DNA of 64,000 nt from positions 186,001-250,000 of the forward strand of contig JAYJMM010000035.1 of the NCBI GenBank assembly GCA_037349105.1, written 5' to 3'. This DNA is from Limnomonas spitsbergensis (Eukaryota > Chlorophyta > Chlorophyceae > Chlamydomonadales). The position numbers were made by a program, and so were the translations under genes. The first letter of the stretch is position 1, and each line of letters begins with the position of its first letter. The notes under the pieces are model-generated. The model made no database searches. It was not told the DNA's origin and saw only the letters and a program-made list of their open reading frames with translations. Positions 19,495-30,716 of the stretch are shown one piece after another.

Positions 19495-19572
19495 GCGCCC
19501 CTCCGGACCCTTAAACCCTCTAACGCGTTAGAATCTAACACTGCCCCTTACGACACTCACCATTCTTCTTCT
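19495..19572. repeat. Dispersed ~75-bp repeat, copy 1
   Basis: gcgcccctccggaccc through gacactcaccattctt is ~90% identical to 27379-27452 in the same orientation, and contains the palindrome ctaacgcgttag. The two copies are 7.9 kb apart and bracket the Ty3/gypsy relic and the KDZ-like element. They could be old LTR edges or a dispersed promoter-like repeat. Confidence 0.6.
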
Positions 19573-19779
19573 TTGAGCGATGCAAAAATACTACGCATCA
19601 ACGCTCCAACAGCGTGGATAACTTCGTCCTCATCTTCAAATTTTCATCGCCGTCATCTTTCGTTCGTTCCGAATACTCATTTTCGCCCGTTCCCGCTGCC
19701 ATGGCCGACGCATATCCTTAACAAAAGCATCATTGGGATTTTTCCCGCGTAGAAGTTGGCACCGATCTGGCCAACCCAA

Positions 19780-21420
19780 TGGCGAATTTCGACGCGTGCC
19801 CCCTAGCAGTCCCTCCGATCGCCTGGGTTATCTTTTAGCAGCGGCCTGCCATTTGCTACACCCAACTTCGACAGTGCAAGATCTTTGCTGCTCTATCGTT
19901 TGTCCTTGTCTACATTGATGACATTATGATTCTCTCAAAGTCTCCTGCAGAACATCTGGACCACCTTGACTGAGCAAGTGTTTGTCAAAATTCGAGAATC
20001 TGGTATGCAGGTCAAGTTTTCCAAGTGCAAATTCCTTCAAGAGCAAGTCAAGTATCTAGGACATATCCTTTCGAAAGAAGGCATTCGAGCTGACCCAGAC
20101 AAAATCCGAACACTCACTGATTGGGAATTCCCCACCATTGCGACAGGTGTCCTCCAGTTCCTGGGCTTAGCGAATTAATTTCGTAAGTTCATACCCAATC
20201 TGTCGCGTCTTGCAGCACCGCTGTACCATCTGACCAAAAAGCAAGTCGTGTTTCAACTTTCAAGAAGGGGAGGAAGCCCTGCTAGCTTTCACAGCAATCA
20301 AGGAAGCTCTAGCCTCGCTTCCAGTTCTAGCCTATCCGAATCCTGATCTATCGTACGAACTGGCCTTCGATGCATCCCTGACAGGGTGCGGAGCAGTCCT
20401 CACTCAGGAAGGTCGTCCAGTTGCATACTTCTCGTCTAAGTTCAGTCCTGCCGAGCGAAACTATACGAGAGGAGAACAAGAACTCTTGGGCATTATCAAG
20501 GCACTCAAAGAATGGCGCTGCTATCTAGAGGGAAGTCAAGGTCTTTCGATCGTGACCGACCACAACCCATTAACTTTCTTCTCCAGACAACCCACCCTTT
20601 CACGCAGACAAGCTCGCTGGAGTGAGTTCCTGTCTCGATTTGAATTTTCAGTGAAGTACAAGCCAGGCGCCACCAACCCAGCTGACTCACTGTCCAGGTT
20701 ACCTCACCAAGGTACGACTGCAGCTCGCGTAGCTATGCTTTTCACGCTCACTGTAAACGAATCTAGCCCTGATCTTATGCATCGAATCAAGTATGCTACT
20801 GCGGTTGATTTGGAGTTCGAGGATGCACAAGTCACACGTCACTGGTCGCTTCACAGTGGTTACTAGTCGTACAATGGCTTGGTCGTTGTTCCTGATGCCC
20901 TTCGAGTCGAAGTAATCCATGATCATCACAACACTTTTCTAAGTGGTCACTTCAGCTGGTCAAAGACTTAAGAATTGGCCAAACGACAGTTCTGGTGGCC
21001 AAACATGATTCAAGATATCCAGGCCCATGTCCAGTCCTGCCCCTCATGCCAAAGGAACAAAGCCTCCAACAAACGGCCCTATGGCCTCATGCAACCCCTC
21101 GAGATTCCTGATCACCGTTGGCACACTGTCACCGACTATGGATTTTGTGTTCGATCTTCCCCAGTCAGCCAGTGGACATGATGGTATCATGGTCATTGTG
21201 GATAAGCTCACCAAGTTTGTATGTCTAGCTCCAGTCCGGAAATCTAGCACCTCCGAGGATATTGCTAGAGTTTTTATCTCTCATGTCTTCCAGCATCATG
21301 GCTTTCCCAAGAACATCATTTATGATCGAGACGTGCGGTTCACTTCTACCTTTTGGAAGACCATGTGTGCCCGATTGAGAATCCAGCCCAAGTTCTCCAC
21401 AGCCTTTTTTTTTGAATTGA
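19780..21420 (+). pseudogene. Decayed Ty3/gypsy pol: RT, RNase H and integrase fragments
   Basis: Reads in several frames. Recognisable in order are VYIDDIMILSKSPAEH (RT motif C, YIDD), LGHILSKEGIRADPDKI and FLGLAN (RT connection), a TAA at 20176-20178 exactly where the family has the Tyr of NYFRKFI, then LAFDASLTGCGAVL and YFSSKFSPAERNY (RNase H), VTDHNPLTFF, GATNPADSLSRLP, then WWPNMIQDIQAHV (integrase zinc region), DFVFDLPQSASGHDGI (first catalytic block) and KNIIYDRDVRFTS (second Asp). It stops at KFSTAF, just short of the usual HPQTDGQTE block, where a run of T and then the left TIR of the KDZ-like element begins. Multiple frameshifts: a dead copy. Confidence 0.9.
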
Positions 21421-21431
21421 GGGGTCCGACG

Positions 21432-21502
21432 CAGTCAGGTCACCAGTAACTGTCCATCCACACAAGGGGGGATGCCGATGGGGGAAAAGGGGGGGACGAC
21501 GG
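21432..21502 (+). repeat. Left terminal inverted repeat of the KDZ-like element
   Basis: Starts cagtcaggtcaccagtaac and ends gggacgacgg. Differs from the right arm at two positions (aac/aat, ccg/cca), so the two arms are recent or under selection for transposase recognition. Confidence 0.85.
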
Positions 21503-21839
21503 ATATTCGTAAATCATAAATACTGTGAATTAAGTCCTTCAATTATAAACGCTGTCGTCGTTACAGCTGAACACCAGGCATATAATGCCGTTCCTAAAAG
21601 TCGTAGCGTGTCGAACAGGCAAAGTTTCAGATCGAGGACCCTGGACAACAGGTTAAAGGAAAATGCCAATTAAGATAGCGATTCCTGTACTGTGCTCCTC
21701 CTATGGACTGGACGAAAGAGCGACGAATTCTGCCTTGCTCGAGGGCAGCTGACAAGGAAAGCGCTCCCCCTCCCCATGCAGCTACCAAGAAGGCAGCACC
21801 AGTTACAGCTCCCATGTAAGTAGGAGCAGAAACTCACAC

Positions 21840-22280
21840 GCAGGGGATAGACCCTCCAGCTTCCACAGCTCCCATGCAGGATGCTGCAGCAGCAGCAACA
21901 GCTCCCATGCAGGATGCAACAGCAACAGCCCCCATTCAGGATACAACAGCAGCAGCAGCCCCCATTCAGGATGCAACATCAGCAACAGCCCCCATGTAGG
22001 ACGCAGCAGCAGCAGCAGCAGCTCCCATGCATGATGCAACAACAGAATGAAGCAGCAGCTCCCATGCACGATGCTGCAGCAGCTCCCATGCAGGATGCAA
22101 CAGCAACAGCCCCATGCAAGATGCAACAGCAGCAGCAGCAGCCCCTATGTAGGATGCAACAGTAGCAGCAACAACAGCCCATATGCAGGGTACAGCAGCA
22201 GCAGCAACCCCCAGGCATGATGCAGAGGGAGAGAAAGCACTTCAGGATGGAGCAGCAGCCTTTGATGATGCAACTTAACA
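21840..22280. repeat. CAG-rich imperfect repeat
   Basis: ctcccatgcaggatgcaacagcagcagc variants, period ~33-36 bp with embedded (CAG)n. Gln/Met-rich or Leu/Leu-Cys-rich ORFs on either strand are by-products. Confidence 0.85.
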
Positions 22281-22789
22281 CAAAACTGCTCAGATGCTTG
22301 CTTGAGGAGTAAGGTTTGGACTCGGGGACCTGTGCTCCCCCCTCCCCCTTGCAATGCTTGTGTCACACATATGACAGTTGCACGTGGACGGCGGCGCCGA
22401 GCTCACACAAAGTGCTCCAAGATTGTCCAGTGGTGAGCATGCTCATGTTTCCTTCCCCCACTGCTAACTGATCCCATTTCTCACTTTACTCACCATTGCT
22501 CTTCATGTGCAGTGAATATGGCTGTACTTAAGGTCTCTGAAAACTCTTATGTGGAGGAACATGCCAGACGTGCACGTGGCCGGCCCCCTGGTATGCCACT
22601 TCATCAAAAACAATGCCCCCTCCCAACCCCCTCGGTCCCATAAGTCAAGTAGGGTGTGTGCCCCCCCCCACAGATCATGGAGCAAAGAATGCAGGCTGGG
22701 GGGGAGGCCATGGGGATAGCTGCTGACAGGCTGGTTTATGACAGGCTTTGCATGCACTTCATGGAGGTAGAGAGGGTCTAACTAAAGGC

Positions 22790-23330
22790 ATGCCATTCTG
22801 AACATTTAATTTTTGTAGCCTTTTGCACCACTTTGCCTTCCGCGCTCGCCGTTTCGGCTACCTTTGAAGCCAATCCTACTGAGGTAGAAGTGTCATTTCC
22901 AGATTCACATCAGATACATTTATATTATATGTGCTAAGTGTTAACTGAGACCATCCTGGAAGTTTCATGCCATTCTAAACTTTTTATTAGTGTGACCTGC
23001 TAGCACAACTTTGCCCTCCGCGCTCGCCGTTTTGGCTACCTTTGACGCCAGTCCTCCTGAAGGCTGAGTTGTCATTTTCGGATTTGCACCAGAGAAATTG
23101 GTATTTGATGCGCTTAGTGTTGGCTGAGACCATCCTGGATGTTTCATGCCATTCTGGACATTTTATTTGTGTGACCTGCTAGCACCAGTTTGCCCTCCGC
23201 GCTCGCCGTTTTGGCTACCTTTGAAGCTAAAGGCTGAGTTGTCATTTTCATATTTGTACCAGAGAAATCGGTTTTCGATGTGCTTAGTGTTGGCTGAGAC
23301 CATCCTGGAAGTTTCATGCCATATTTAGCA
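22790..23330. repeat. ~175-bp direct repeats, three copies
   Basis: ttccgcgctcgccgtt/ctccgcgctcgccgtt occurs at ~22838, ~23014 and ~23194. accatcctggaagtttcatg marks the unit boundaries at ~22951, ~23129 and ~23300. The last copy has a deletion. The segment 22290-22790 has no supported gene. Confidence 0.85.
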
Positions 23331-23369
23331 TTTTCTGGCAGTTTCTAGTTTCTACCAAACATGTAAATC

Positions 23370-23950
23370 GAAGGGGTGAAGAACAGTTGGCCTCGAACTT
23401 GAAATGAAGTCTCATACTGATGCAGTTCTCTCAAGGGGAAGTAGCAGATCTCGAAGCCATGTAACAAGCTTCGGTTGGATCAGTCTGGAAATGTCTTAGC
23501 GAAGAGCTTAGGGGCAGGACTAACAGGGAGTATCTCTAAAAGGCAAGTTGATTAAGAATCCGAAGAACAGCTGGCCACGAACTTAAAATGAAGTCGCATA
23601 CTGATGCAGTTCTATCAAGTGGCAGATCCCGAAGCCATGTAACAAGTTTCAGCTGGATCCGTCTTAATAAGTCTTACCGAAGATGTTTTCGGCAGCACTT
23701 GCTTGAGAGTATCGCTAGAAGGTTGCCAGAAACATAATTCGAAGGGCAGCTAGCCTCAAACTTGGACTGAAGTCTCATACTGCTGCAGTTCTATTAAGTC
23801 ACAGATATCGAAGCCATGTACTAAGTTCCAGTTGTATCAGTCTGAAGATGTCTCAGCGAGGACCTTTACTGTCGGACTTGCATGAGAGTGTCTCCAGAAG
23901 GCAAGCTGAAACAGATTCCGAAGAACAGCTGGCCTCGAACTTGAATGAGG
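23370..23950. repeat. ~190-bp direct repeats, three copies
   Basis: gaagaacagttggcctcgaa / gaagaacagctggccacgaa / gaagggcagctagcctcaaa head successive units that continue with aagtctcatactg, gcagttct and gaagccatgta. Copies are ~80% identical. The array runs directly into the 47-bp array. Confidence 0.85.
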
Positions 23951-23964
23951 TCGATGAAAGGGAG

Positions 23965-24870
23965 GACACACTGTCCACACCTGAGAGCGCTGAGTATGTC
24001 TATGAAGGGGGGACACACTGTCCACACCTGAGAGCGCTGAGTATGTCTATGAAGGGGGGACACACTGTCCACACCTGAGAGCGCTGAGTATGTCTGTGAA
24101 GGGGGGACACACTGTCCACACCTGACAGCGCTGAGTATGTCTATGAAGGGGGGACATACTGTCCACACCTGAGTGCACTGCGCATGTCTATGAATGGGGG
24201 ACACACTGTCCACACCTGAGAGCGCTGCGCATGTCTATGAAGGGGGACACACTTTCCACACCTGATAGCGCTGAGTATGTCTTTTAAGGGGGGGGCATAT
24301 GGTTCACACCTGAGTGCACTGCGTATGTCTGTGAAGGGGGGGACACACTGTCCACACCTGAGAGCGCTGCGTTTGTCTATGAAGGGAGGGACACACTGTC
24401 CACACCTGAGAGCGCTGCGTATGTCTATGAAGGGGGGGACATACTGTCCACACCTGAGAGCGCTGCGCATGTCTATGAAGGGGGGGACACACTGTCCACA
24501 CCAGAGAGCGCTGCGCATGACTATGCACCAGGGGGACACACTGTCCACACTTGAGAGCGCTGCGCATGTCTATGAAGGAGGGGGACACACTGTCCACACC
24601 AGAGAGCGCTGCGCATGCCTGTGAAGGGGGGGGACACACTGTCCACACCTGAGAGCGCTGCGCATGTCTATGAAGGGGGGGGACACACTGTTCACACCTG
24701 AGAGCGCTGCGCATGTCTATGAAGGGGGAACACACTATCCACACCTGAGAGCGCTGCGCATGTCGATGAAGGTGGGGACATTCGGTCCACACCTGAGAGC
24801 GCTGCGCATGTCTATGAAGGGGGGACACACTGTCCACACCTGATAGCGCTGAGTATGTCTATGAAGGGGG
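23965..24870. repeat. 47-bp minisatellite, ~19 copies
   Basis: gacacactgtccacacctga with gagcgctg and atgtctatgaagggggg repeats at ~47-bp spacing (24012, 24059 and onward). Variation is mostly in G-run length. Open in several frames, giving false ORFs on both strands. Confidence 0.95.
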
Positions 24871-24879
24871 GGGACCTCC

Positions 24880-25611
24880 TCTCACCTGTGGATGACAAGC
24901 CCTCATGGCCGAGCCTCCTGTGCAGCTGGAGGGGCTGCAACTCAAACCAGACTTGAGGCAGCGTTGGAGTGCTTGGGAAGCAATCAAAGGTTAGATGAGA
25001 GGGAGTGATCTTCTTGTTGCAGCATGTGCACTGCCAGTCATGGAGATTGAGCTTGAAGACACAGGTCCGGCCATAGTAAGTGACCTCCCCAGCAGGCAAG
25101 AGGGTGAAGCCCCGCAGCGAGTCGAGCTCGCAATTGCTACATGCATGTGGCTGCCAATTGTCCTCCTCATCTTGCAGTCTCCCCCTCAGGCCTTCTGCTT
25201 CCCTCTTACTCCTGGTCAGATTGACTGGCAGGCTGTCACTGTACTTGCCTCTGAAATCTGACATGCCACACCTCCATCTTCATTCCGAGTCCCACAGCGT
25301 TGCCCCCACGTTGAGGGCTCTTCCACATCATCCTCTGCTTCGTCATAGCGAGCTGCTTCTGCTGCCTCTGCTTTTGCTGCTTTATTTCCTGTTGTTGCAG
25401 CTGCTGTGCCCTGTTGCTGCGTCGATCGCGAGGGTCCTGATGTGCCGCTTCCCTTAGGTCGGCCAATCCTCGGTGCGGCGTGCTGGAGAGCGTTTGTCAG
25501 TATGTATACATAATATGGGTTTCGTTTAGATCCTTTCGGTCTAACAGACATTCTATATCGCGAGCACTGGTTACCCAATGCCTTGTGCGAGTGGCTATGA
25601 CAGTCCGACAC
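24880..25611 (-). pseudogene. KDZ-transposase-associated Cys-cluster fragment with AT-hook-like start
   Basis: Two overlapping minus frames. The upstream one (25611-25216) has two AT-hook-like cores (SVRPKGSKRN and RIGRPKGSGTSG) and a Gln/Ala/Glu-rich stretch. The downstream one (25264 to ~24880) has HACSNCELDS, then YYGRTCVFKLNLHDWQCTCC, then FDCFPSTPTLPQVWFELQPL. The Cys pairs, LHDWQCxCC core and CFPSTP..P..WF tail match the CxC cysteine cluster at the N-terminus of KDZ (Kyakuja-Dileera-Zisupton) transposases, as I remember the family. Coding runs into the 47-bp array and the catalytic region is gone. A frameshift or intron joins the two frames near 25.24 kb. Confidence 0.6.
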
Positions 25612-25702
25612 TGACCAGATTATTGTATAATGGGAATGCCAGTCATTACAATAGCAGTATCGTTTAGAATCAAGGAGTATAATTAAATGAGTTAATCAAT
25701 AA

Positions 25703-25773
25703 CCGTCGTCCCCCCCTTTTCCCCCATTGGCATCCCCCCTTGTGTGGATGGACAATTACTGGTGACCTGACTG
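25703..25773 (-). repeat. Right terminal inverted repeat of the KDZ-like element
   Basis: Exact orientation-reversed partner of 21432-21502 apart from two substitutions. Just outside it, gctgtcgctttcgacagc hairpins recur at 25838-25880. Confidence 0.85.
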
Positions 25774-28523
25774 TCCGACGGTAGGGGGAAAGCCGTTTTC
25801 GCTGTGTCCCTAGGCTACTTTCCGTGTGCTGTCGCTTTCGACAGCAGGAAGCGACAGGCTGTCGCTTTCGACAGTAGGAGCCGATCGGCTGTCGATTTTG
25901 TGATAAAACGAACAGCGAACAGTGTGGAGCTCGCTGTCGCTGTACAGCATTCTCAAAAGTCGTTTCTTGTAGCTTAACGTCGGCTTTCCCCACTTTTCCT
26001 CGGCATAGGTGTTTCTCGGAATCCGTCGTATCTTTTTCTCATACAGGCTAGCCTAGCCTAGTATATAACCTTATATGGGTCAGAGCGTTAGATGTTAGAT
26101 GTTAGACGTTAGATTCCAGATTTTTCCTAAGTTCAGCTCCAGTTACATCATTTTTTGCGATACCAACGCCCTCATGAGGTAATTTGGGCCAACGAAGCAA
26201 CCAAGGGAGAAAGTACACACAAAACCGAAGTACCGAACACAAAACTCATCCGTGCTAATTCCATGGCCAAATTAGTAAAATATCATTTGGTGATAGCAAC
26301 GTCCATACGGTATTCAGGCCCATGCGGCCATAACAAAAAACAGGGGCGACGAGACAATGCTACTACTCTGCCATGCTCTTTCCACGGCAGCCAGCTCAGT
26401 CATGTCAGTCTTGATTGAGCTCCTCGATCTCAAATCGCCCTCTCCATCTTCTCGAGCATCTGTGACAGGTGTTGCGACATCGCTCAGGTCAAGTGATTTC
26501 GTTCGGCCTATTTTTTTAACAGGAAGCCAATGACAAACGTTCGCGCTCCCGCTTCAGTATTCCCTATGCATCATCACAAAGCTAAGCATCATATCAACTT
26601 TTAACGCATCAGGCTACAAGTATTCAGGGGCAGTGCGTGTCGCATTTCTGGAAATCACTGAGATGGCAACATACCGAATGGACTTCATGTGGATTCCTGG
26701 GTCGAACCCCAGGTCGAACTCACCGTCAGGACGTCCTTGCCGAGCTTGGTCGTGGCCATACATGAACTGTAACCATGTGTCCAATTGTTGACGTTTCCTG
26801 CCGTCAATGACAATGGCATTTGGTCTTGATCATGGGAGGTAACCAGGGCACGAAATCATGGGAAGTAGTAACCAGGGCACGTAATTCAAAAGCATGGCGT
26901 GTGCCTCGGCGCTCGCGAACAACAGTGGATTCCATCCAGTTGAATTCGATTGGAATTCACTCATCTCTCATGCCGACATTGCTGTTGCTTCCTTCCTTGC
27001 TTGTCCCTTCAGTCTCGCGTGTTCTGCTCGCTCGCCTCCCCAACTTCTGCGTAACACAACACATCATAATCAACGTGGCAACCTGGAGCACAGCGTAACT
27101 CTTCTTTTAATTCGACACTGTCGCCTCCACGCGCATCGTAGCCCATGTTTAGCGCCTCACCTAGTCACATCCGAGGCACCGATGCGTCAAGCAACAGTGT
27201 CGCCATGCATGGCGGATGCGACGACAGTGCCCACCTCCACTCGCGGCCGTCCTGCTCGTTGGCGTTCAAATCAGCACGTTAGCTTATGGTCCTGTTTCCG
27301 GCAAGGCTTGTCATTTGTTAGCCTTCAGGAACATATACGGGCGCATTCCTTAGAAGTCCGTCACTCTTCCTCGCCCACGCGCCCCTCCGGACCCTGAAAC
27401 CCTCTAACGCGTTAGAATCCAACGCTGTCGCCTACGACACTCACCATTCTTTCTTTCTTCTTTGCATCCCCGCACTTCAGATTGGACGGTTTTTTTTTGT
27501 ACTTTTTTGTACTTTCTACTGTAGTAGATTCGACTAAGACGGAAATCGCAAAACCCCAATTGGTGAACCAGCCCTCGCTTATCGTGTCACGAACTGAACG
27601 GCAGATAGATGGAATTAGAGGAGCGCATCATCTACAGCGCACAAATGGATTAAAAAAAACAGGTAACAATGATGCCTTCAACTCCAACGTAGCATGGCAT
27701 GTGGATTCTACCATCCCATCCCATGCTGGTTCAGAGATTGCACGCATGGGAGTGCGGATGAATATCCTATGCTCATCACTACAATCAACTGCCATCCAAT
27801 AATCCATGTTCCCTGTCAGTTACGAAATAAGTAGTCAACATTGAGTATGGATCTTCTGACGCAACCAGTTTAGTTGTCATGTTTGTTGGATGCTCTTCAG
27901 GTCATCTTGCCCTCCTGTCATGCTCATATCCCTTGTCCCTGCTCATGTCCCTTGTCCATGCTCATGTTTCTGCTCTTGTCCTTTGTCACTGCTCTTGTTC
28001 ATGCTCCTGTCTCATGCCCATGTCCCATGTCCCTGCTTATGTCCCCTGTCCCTTCTACCCTACTGCCTTTCTACCCTCCTTCCCTTGTACCCCCCTTACG
28101 TTATACCCTCATGCCTGTTTGACCTCCTACCCTCCTGCCCCTCTACCCTTCTGCCCCTCTACCCTCCTACCCTTCTTCCTCTCCTGCCCTTCTACCCTCT
28201 TGCCCTCCTACCCTCCTGCCTTTCTACCCTTCCTGACCCCTTCCCTTCTGCCCTCCTACTCTCCTGCCCTGCCTTCTACCCTCCTGCCCTCCCACATGCA
28301 TGCACATTCATATTGTCATGCATGTCCCATGTGAGCGGCATGTATTAGAACCGGAAAATGGAACAAATGCACCCAGCACAACCGACTCAATCATGCAAGC
28401 AAAGATCCACACGGTACGTTAGTATCTTGTACACATCAAGACATGTTTAAATAATCCTTGTCCTTTAAGCATATTATGCTTGCATGCTGGGCATTTGGAT
28501 GAACAGTGTGCCTTACATTATAA
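25774..28523. other. No firm gene; pyrimidine-rich tract at 27.9-28.3 kb
   Basis: Contains the gctgtcgctttcgacagc hairpins (25838-25880), gttagatgttagatgttaga (26086-26110), a duplicated accagggcacg (~26840 and ~26870), the dispersed repeat at 27379 and a CT-rich tandem (ctaccctcctgcccctctac) at ~28060-28290. A frame at 26894-27397 is open for 167 codons but shows no domain or splice pattern. Confidence 0.5.
27379..27452. repeat. Dispersed ~75-bp repeat, copy 2
   Basis: Second copy of the repeat at 19495-19572, with the same ctaacgcgttag palindrome at its centre. Sequence diverges abruptly after the shared caccattctt. Confidence 0.6.
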
Positions 28524-29681
28524 ATGCAGGAGTTTGTCGAATCTGTACAAGGCAGCGTGTCATCTAGTGTGCTTGGTCTGCATGAGTCTTTCTTGCAACT
28601 CGGATACTGCGTGCAAACTTCGGATGAAAAGGCATTGGACATGTTGCATCAATACGGAGGACCAGAACACATCTCAAGCTTGGTTGATCCCAAAGATCTT
28701 GAGGCAATCTTTCAAGACTTCAAGATGCTAAAGAATGGGGATCTTAAGACTGAAACATTCCAAGGCCAACGAAGCATGCTGCCACTGACCACCAAGGGAC
28801 ACATCCAGAAGTCTTCAAAGGGAAATGTGGAAGAGCTGCAAAACGTGAGATACTGTCACAGTGATTTATGTAGGGTATGTAAGATATACTCAAGGGATAT
28901 GGTCACTGAATGTAAGGTGGCAGGGGGCGGGCTACTGGTGGGAAGGCAATAGAGGCAGGCAAGGAGCAATATATGAAGCACGATGCAAGGAGTTGGGGAC
29001 TAAAATGAAAAATGGGAGCATTAACTTGAGCTTTAACTTTCCCCGTATCTTGAATCTGCGCAGATTGGTCTCAAGATCAGGGCAGAGGGATTGCAACGCC
29101 TGAAAGAGCTAGTTTGGCCACTGGATTTCAATGGATTGACTGGGAGATCCGACCACGATGCTTTGCTCATGGATATTGTGCAGAAGGGACGACTGGGACA
29201 ACCTCAAGCTGCACATGTGGACTTCCCGGCTAGCTCTGGAGAAGAGCTGCTGCGAGTTGCTATTCTGGCTTTAGAGGAGTTTTCTCTTTATGTCTACCAA
29301 AGCAGCCACACCTTTATGCGGAGAATGATGAAGGCTCATGGGCCCAACTTTCTACTGGACAGTACAACTGAGAAGGATGAGGCCATTGCCCAAGACATGC
29401 AGCAGCAAAATCCGGTGCGCCTTCTTGTTCAGCCAGGGGAGCTCATCATCTTTGATGGCTACCTCGTACATGCGGGCACGGAAGGCGAACATGGCAAAAA
29501 CAGACTCATATTGCACAATTTCTACCTTCAAGTTGTCGAGAACAAAGTGTATGTTAAGGATACCAAGGGACACACATCGACCTTCCCGATACAACGAATA
29601 ATCCATCGTGACATTGAGAGCAGGCGGGTTGCGGGCAAGTATGCACAATCAAGTATGGGTCGGACCCCACTGATTTTATAA
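28524..29681 (+). CDS. Putative 2-oxoglutarate/Fe(II) dioxygenase-like protein, two exons
   Basis: Exon 1 is 28524-28844 (107 codons, ending at AAC|gtgaga) and exon 2 is 29064-29681 (after ctgcgcag), joined in phase 0. The product is about 312 residues ending in TAA. Exon 2 has HVDFPASSGEELL, a candidate HxD iron-binding pair. About 95 residues on comes LLVQPGELIIFDGYLVHAGT with the distal His, then an Arg (GKNRLILHNFYL) where 2OG enzymes bind the co-substrate. The GELIIFDG..VHAG pattern is the usual double-stranded beta-helix end. Substrate unknown. Exon 1 is helical with no recognised domain. An acceptor-like tgcag sits at the start ATG, so an upstream exon is possible. The function is inferred from motifs alone. 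Confidence 0.6.
28845..29063 (+). other. Intron of the 2OG-like gene
   Basis: Begins gtgagatact, ends ctgcgcag, 219 bp. Removing it joins two long open frames in phase 0. The intron itself has stops in that frame. Confidence 0.65.
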
Positions 29682-30716
29682 ACAGCTACTAGGCAGAACA
29701 GAGGTTATGTGGTGGAAATTATAATATTGCGCACATGTGAAGGACCCGATACATGTTTGCTACCAGTGATCAGCATTAAGGAGCATGCCAAGGAGCGTGG
29801 TTTGGTAGGCCCAAATAGGGGTCCACTGATTTCCAGTAGTTGCTCCGGGGCAGGCATGAGTGTGAGGCCCTAACTTCCGTACACAATGTGTTTGTGAATA
29901 ATTTGACTCACAAGGAACTGGGGAATCACCATACTTCCTTTTTATTTGTGGTGGATTTTGTTAGTGGTCTTCTTTATCTTCCTCTCTGCCTTTTCTTTTC
30001 ACCCAAACAGCTGGGCGCTCTCACAGTTGATCCCAGAGTCGTAGTGTCATTGAAATGTGACGGACATGGGCATGCCACCCAAACAGTGTTAGTGTTTTCG
30101 TTGAACACATGAATATAAAACAGATATGCGTAGATCACAGCCATTGCCCCACATCTTTCCCTGCATATTCCAACCTTACATAAATGTAGTTATTTATGGC
30201 CACTTTGCCTTCTCATCTCGGCCCATCGGCATAACATCATTGCATTTAATGCCATGGCTACACGCACCTCATGTGCCTTGTTTTGACCATGCTTCGATTG
30301 AACTGTGTATGTTTTGAAGGCAATCGTCTTATTCTGGCGCATAAATAATGGGTTGTAAACTGCAATTATACGTAATTACAAGAATTACAGACAAAGAGGA
30401 AAGGCCTCTCCCATCCCAGTCCACAGTGAACTTGCGATCCTTTCTTTCCTTTACTGCCTTCCTAGCTGACTTTATGATTGCTGAAGTGGCTAAGCTGTAT
30501 TTTAGCATAGCCTAGGTGTTATGTCATTAACTATGAGTGGCCGTTAATGGGTGCACATGATAAAACATTGGGAATGGTAGTGGACACGGGCAACGTATAT
30601 CTTTATATTACATCATGCGGCGGATATACTAGTAACACTAGAAAAATAATATGCCAGAAATTCATTCAAGTAAGCCATATTAGGAATTTATATCCTAGAT
30701 TTGGTGCCACATCTTT
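29682..30716. other. Intergenic, no gene seen
   Basis: About 1 kb between the convergent 2OG-like and methyltransferase genes, AT-rich, with only short random ORFs. It would hold both 3' UTRs. No repeat or structured RNA stands out. Confidence 0.5.

Larger units (their letters stand above)
21432..25773. mobile_element. 4.3-kb KDZ/Zisupton-like DNA transposon derivative with 71-bp TIRs
   Basis: Bases 21432-21502 and 25703-25773 are inverted copies matching at 69 of 71 positions, including the G-rich run ggggaaaaggggggg. The interior has a minus-strand Cys-cluster fragment typical of KDZ transposases near the right end. It also holds four different tandem arrays: CAG-rich, ~175 bp, ~190 bp and 47 bp. 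The catalytic transposase core is missing, so the element is non-autonomous. The left TIR abuts the Ty3/gypsy integrase relic, suggesting insertion into it, but the right flank does not resume integrase. Target duplication not identified. Confidence 0.7.

Noticed and set aside
20176..20178. TAA as evidence for a Gln-type recoded stop
   Set aside because: Ty3/gypsy RTs have Tyr at this position (NYFRKFI), so this is a plain nonsense mutation and counts against recoding.
23866..24837. VCPPFID-type ORFs up to 177 codons
   Set aside because: Translations of the 47-bp array with no flanking coding signal.
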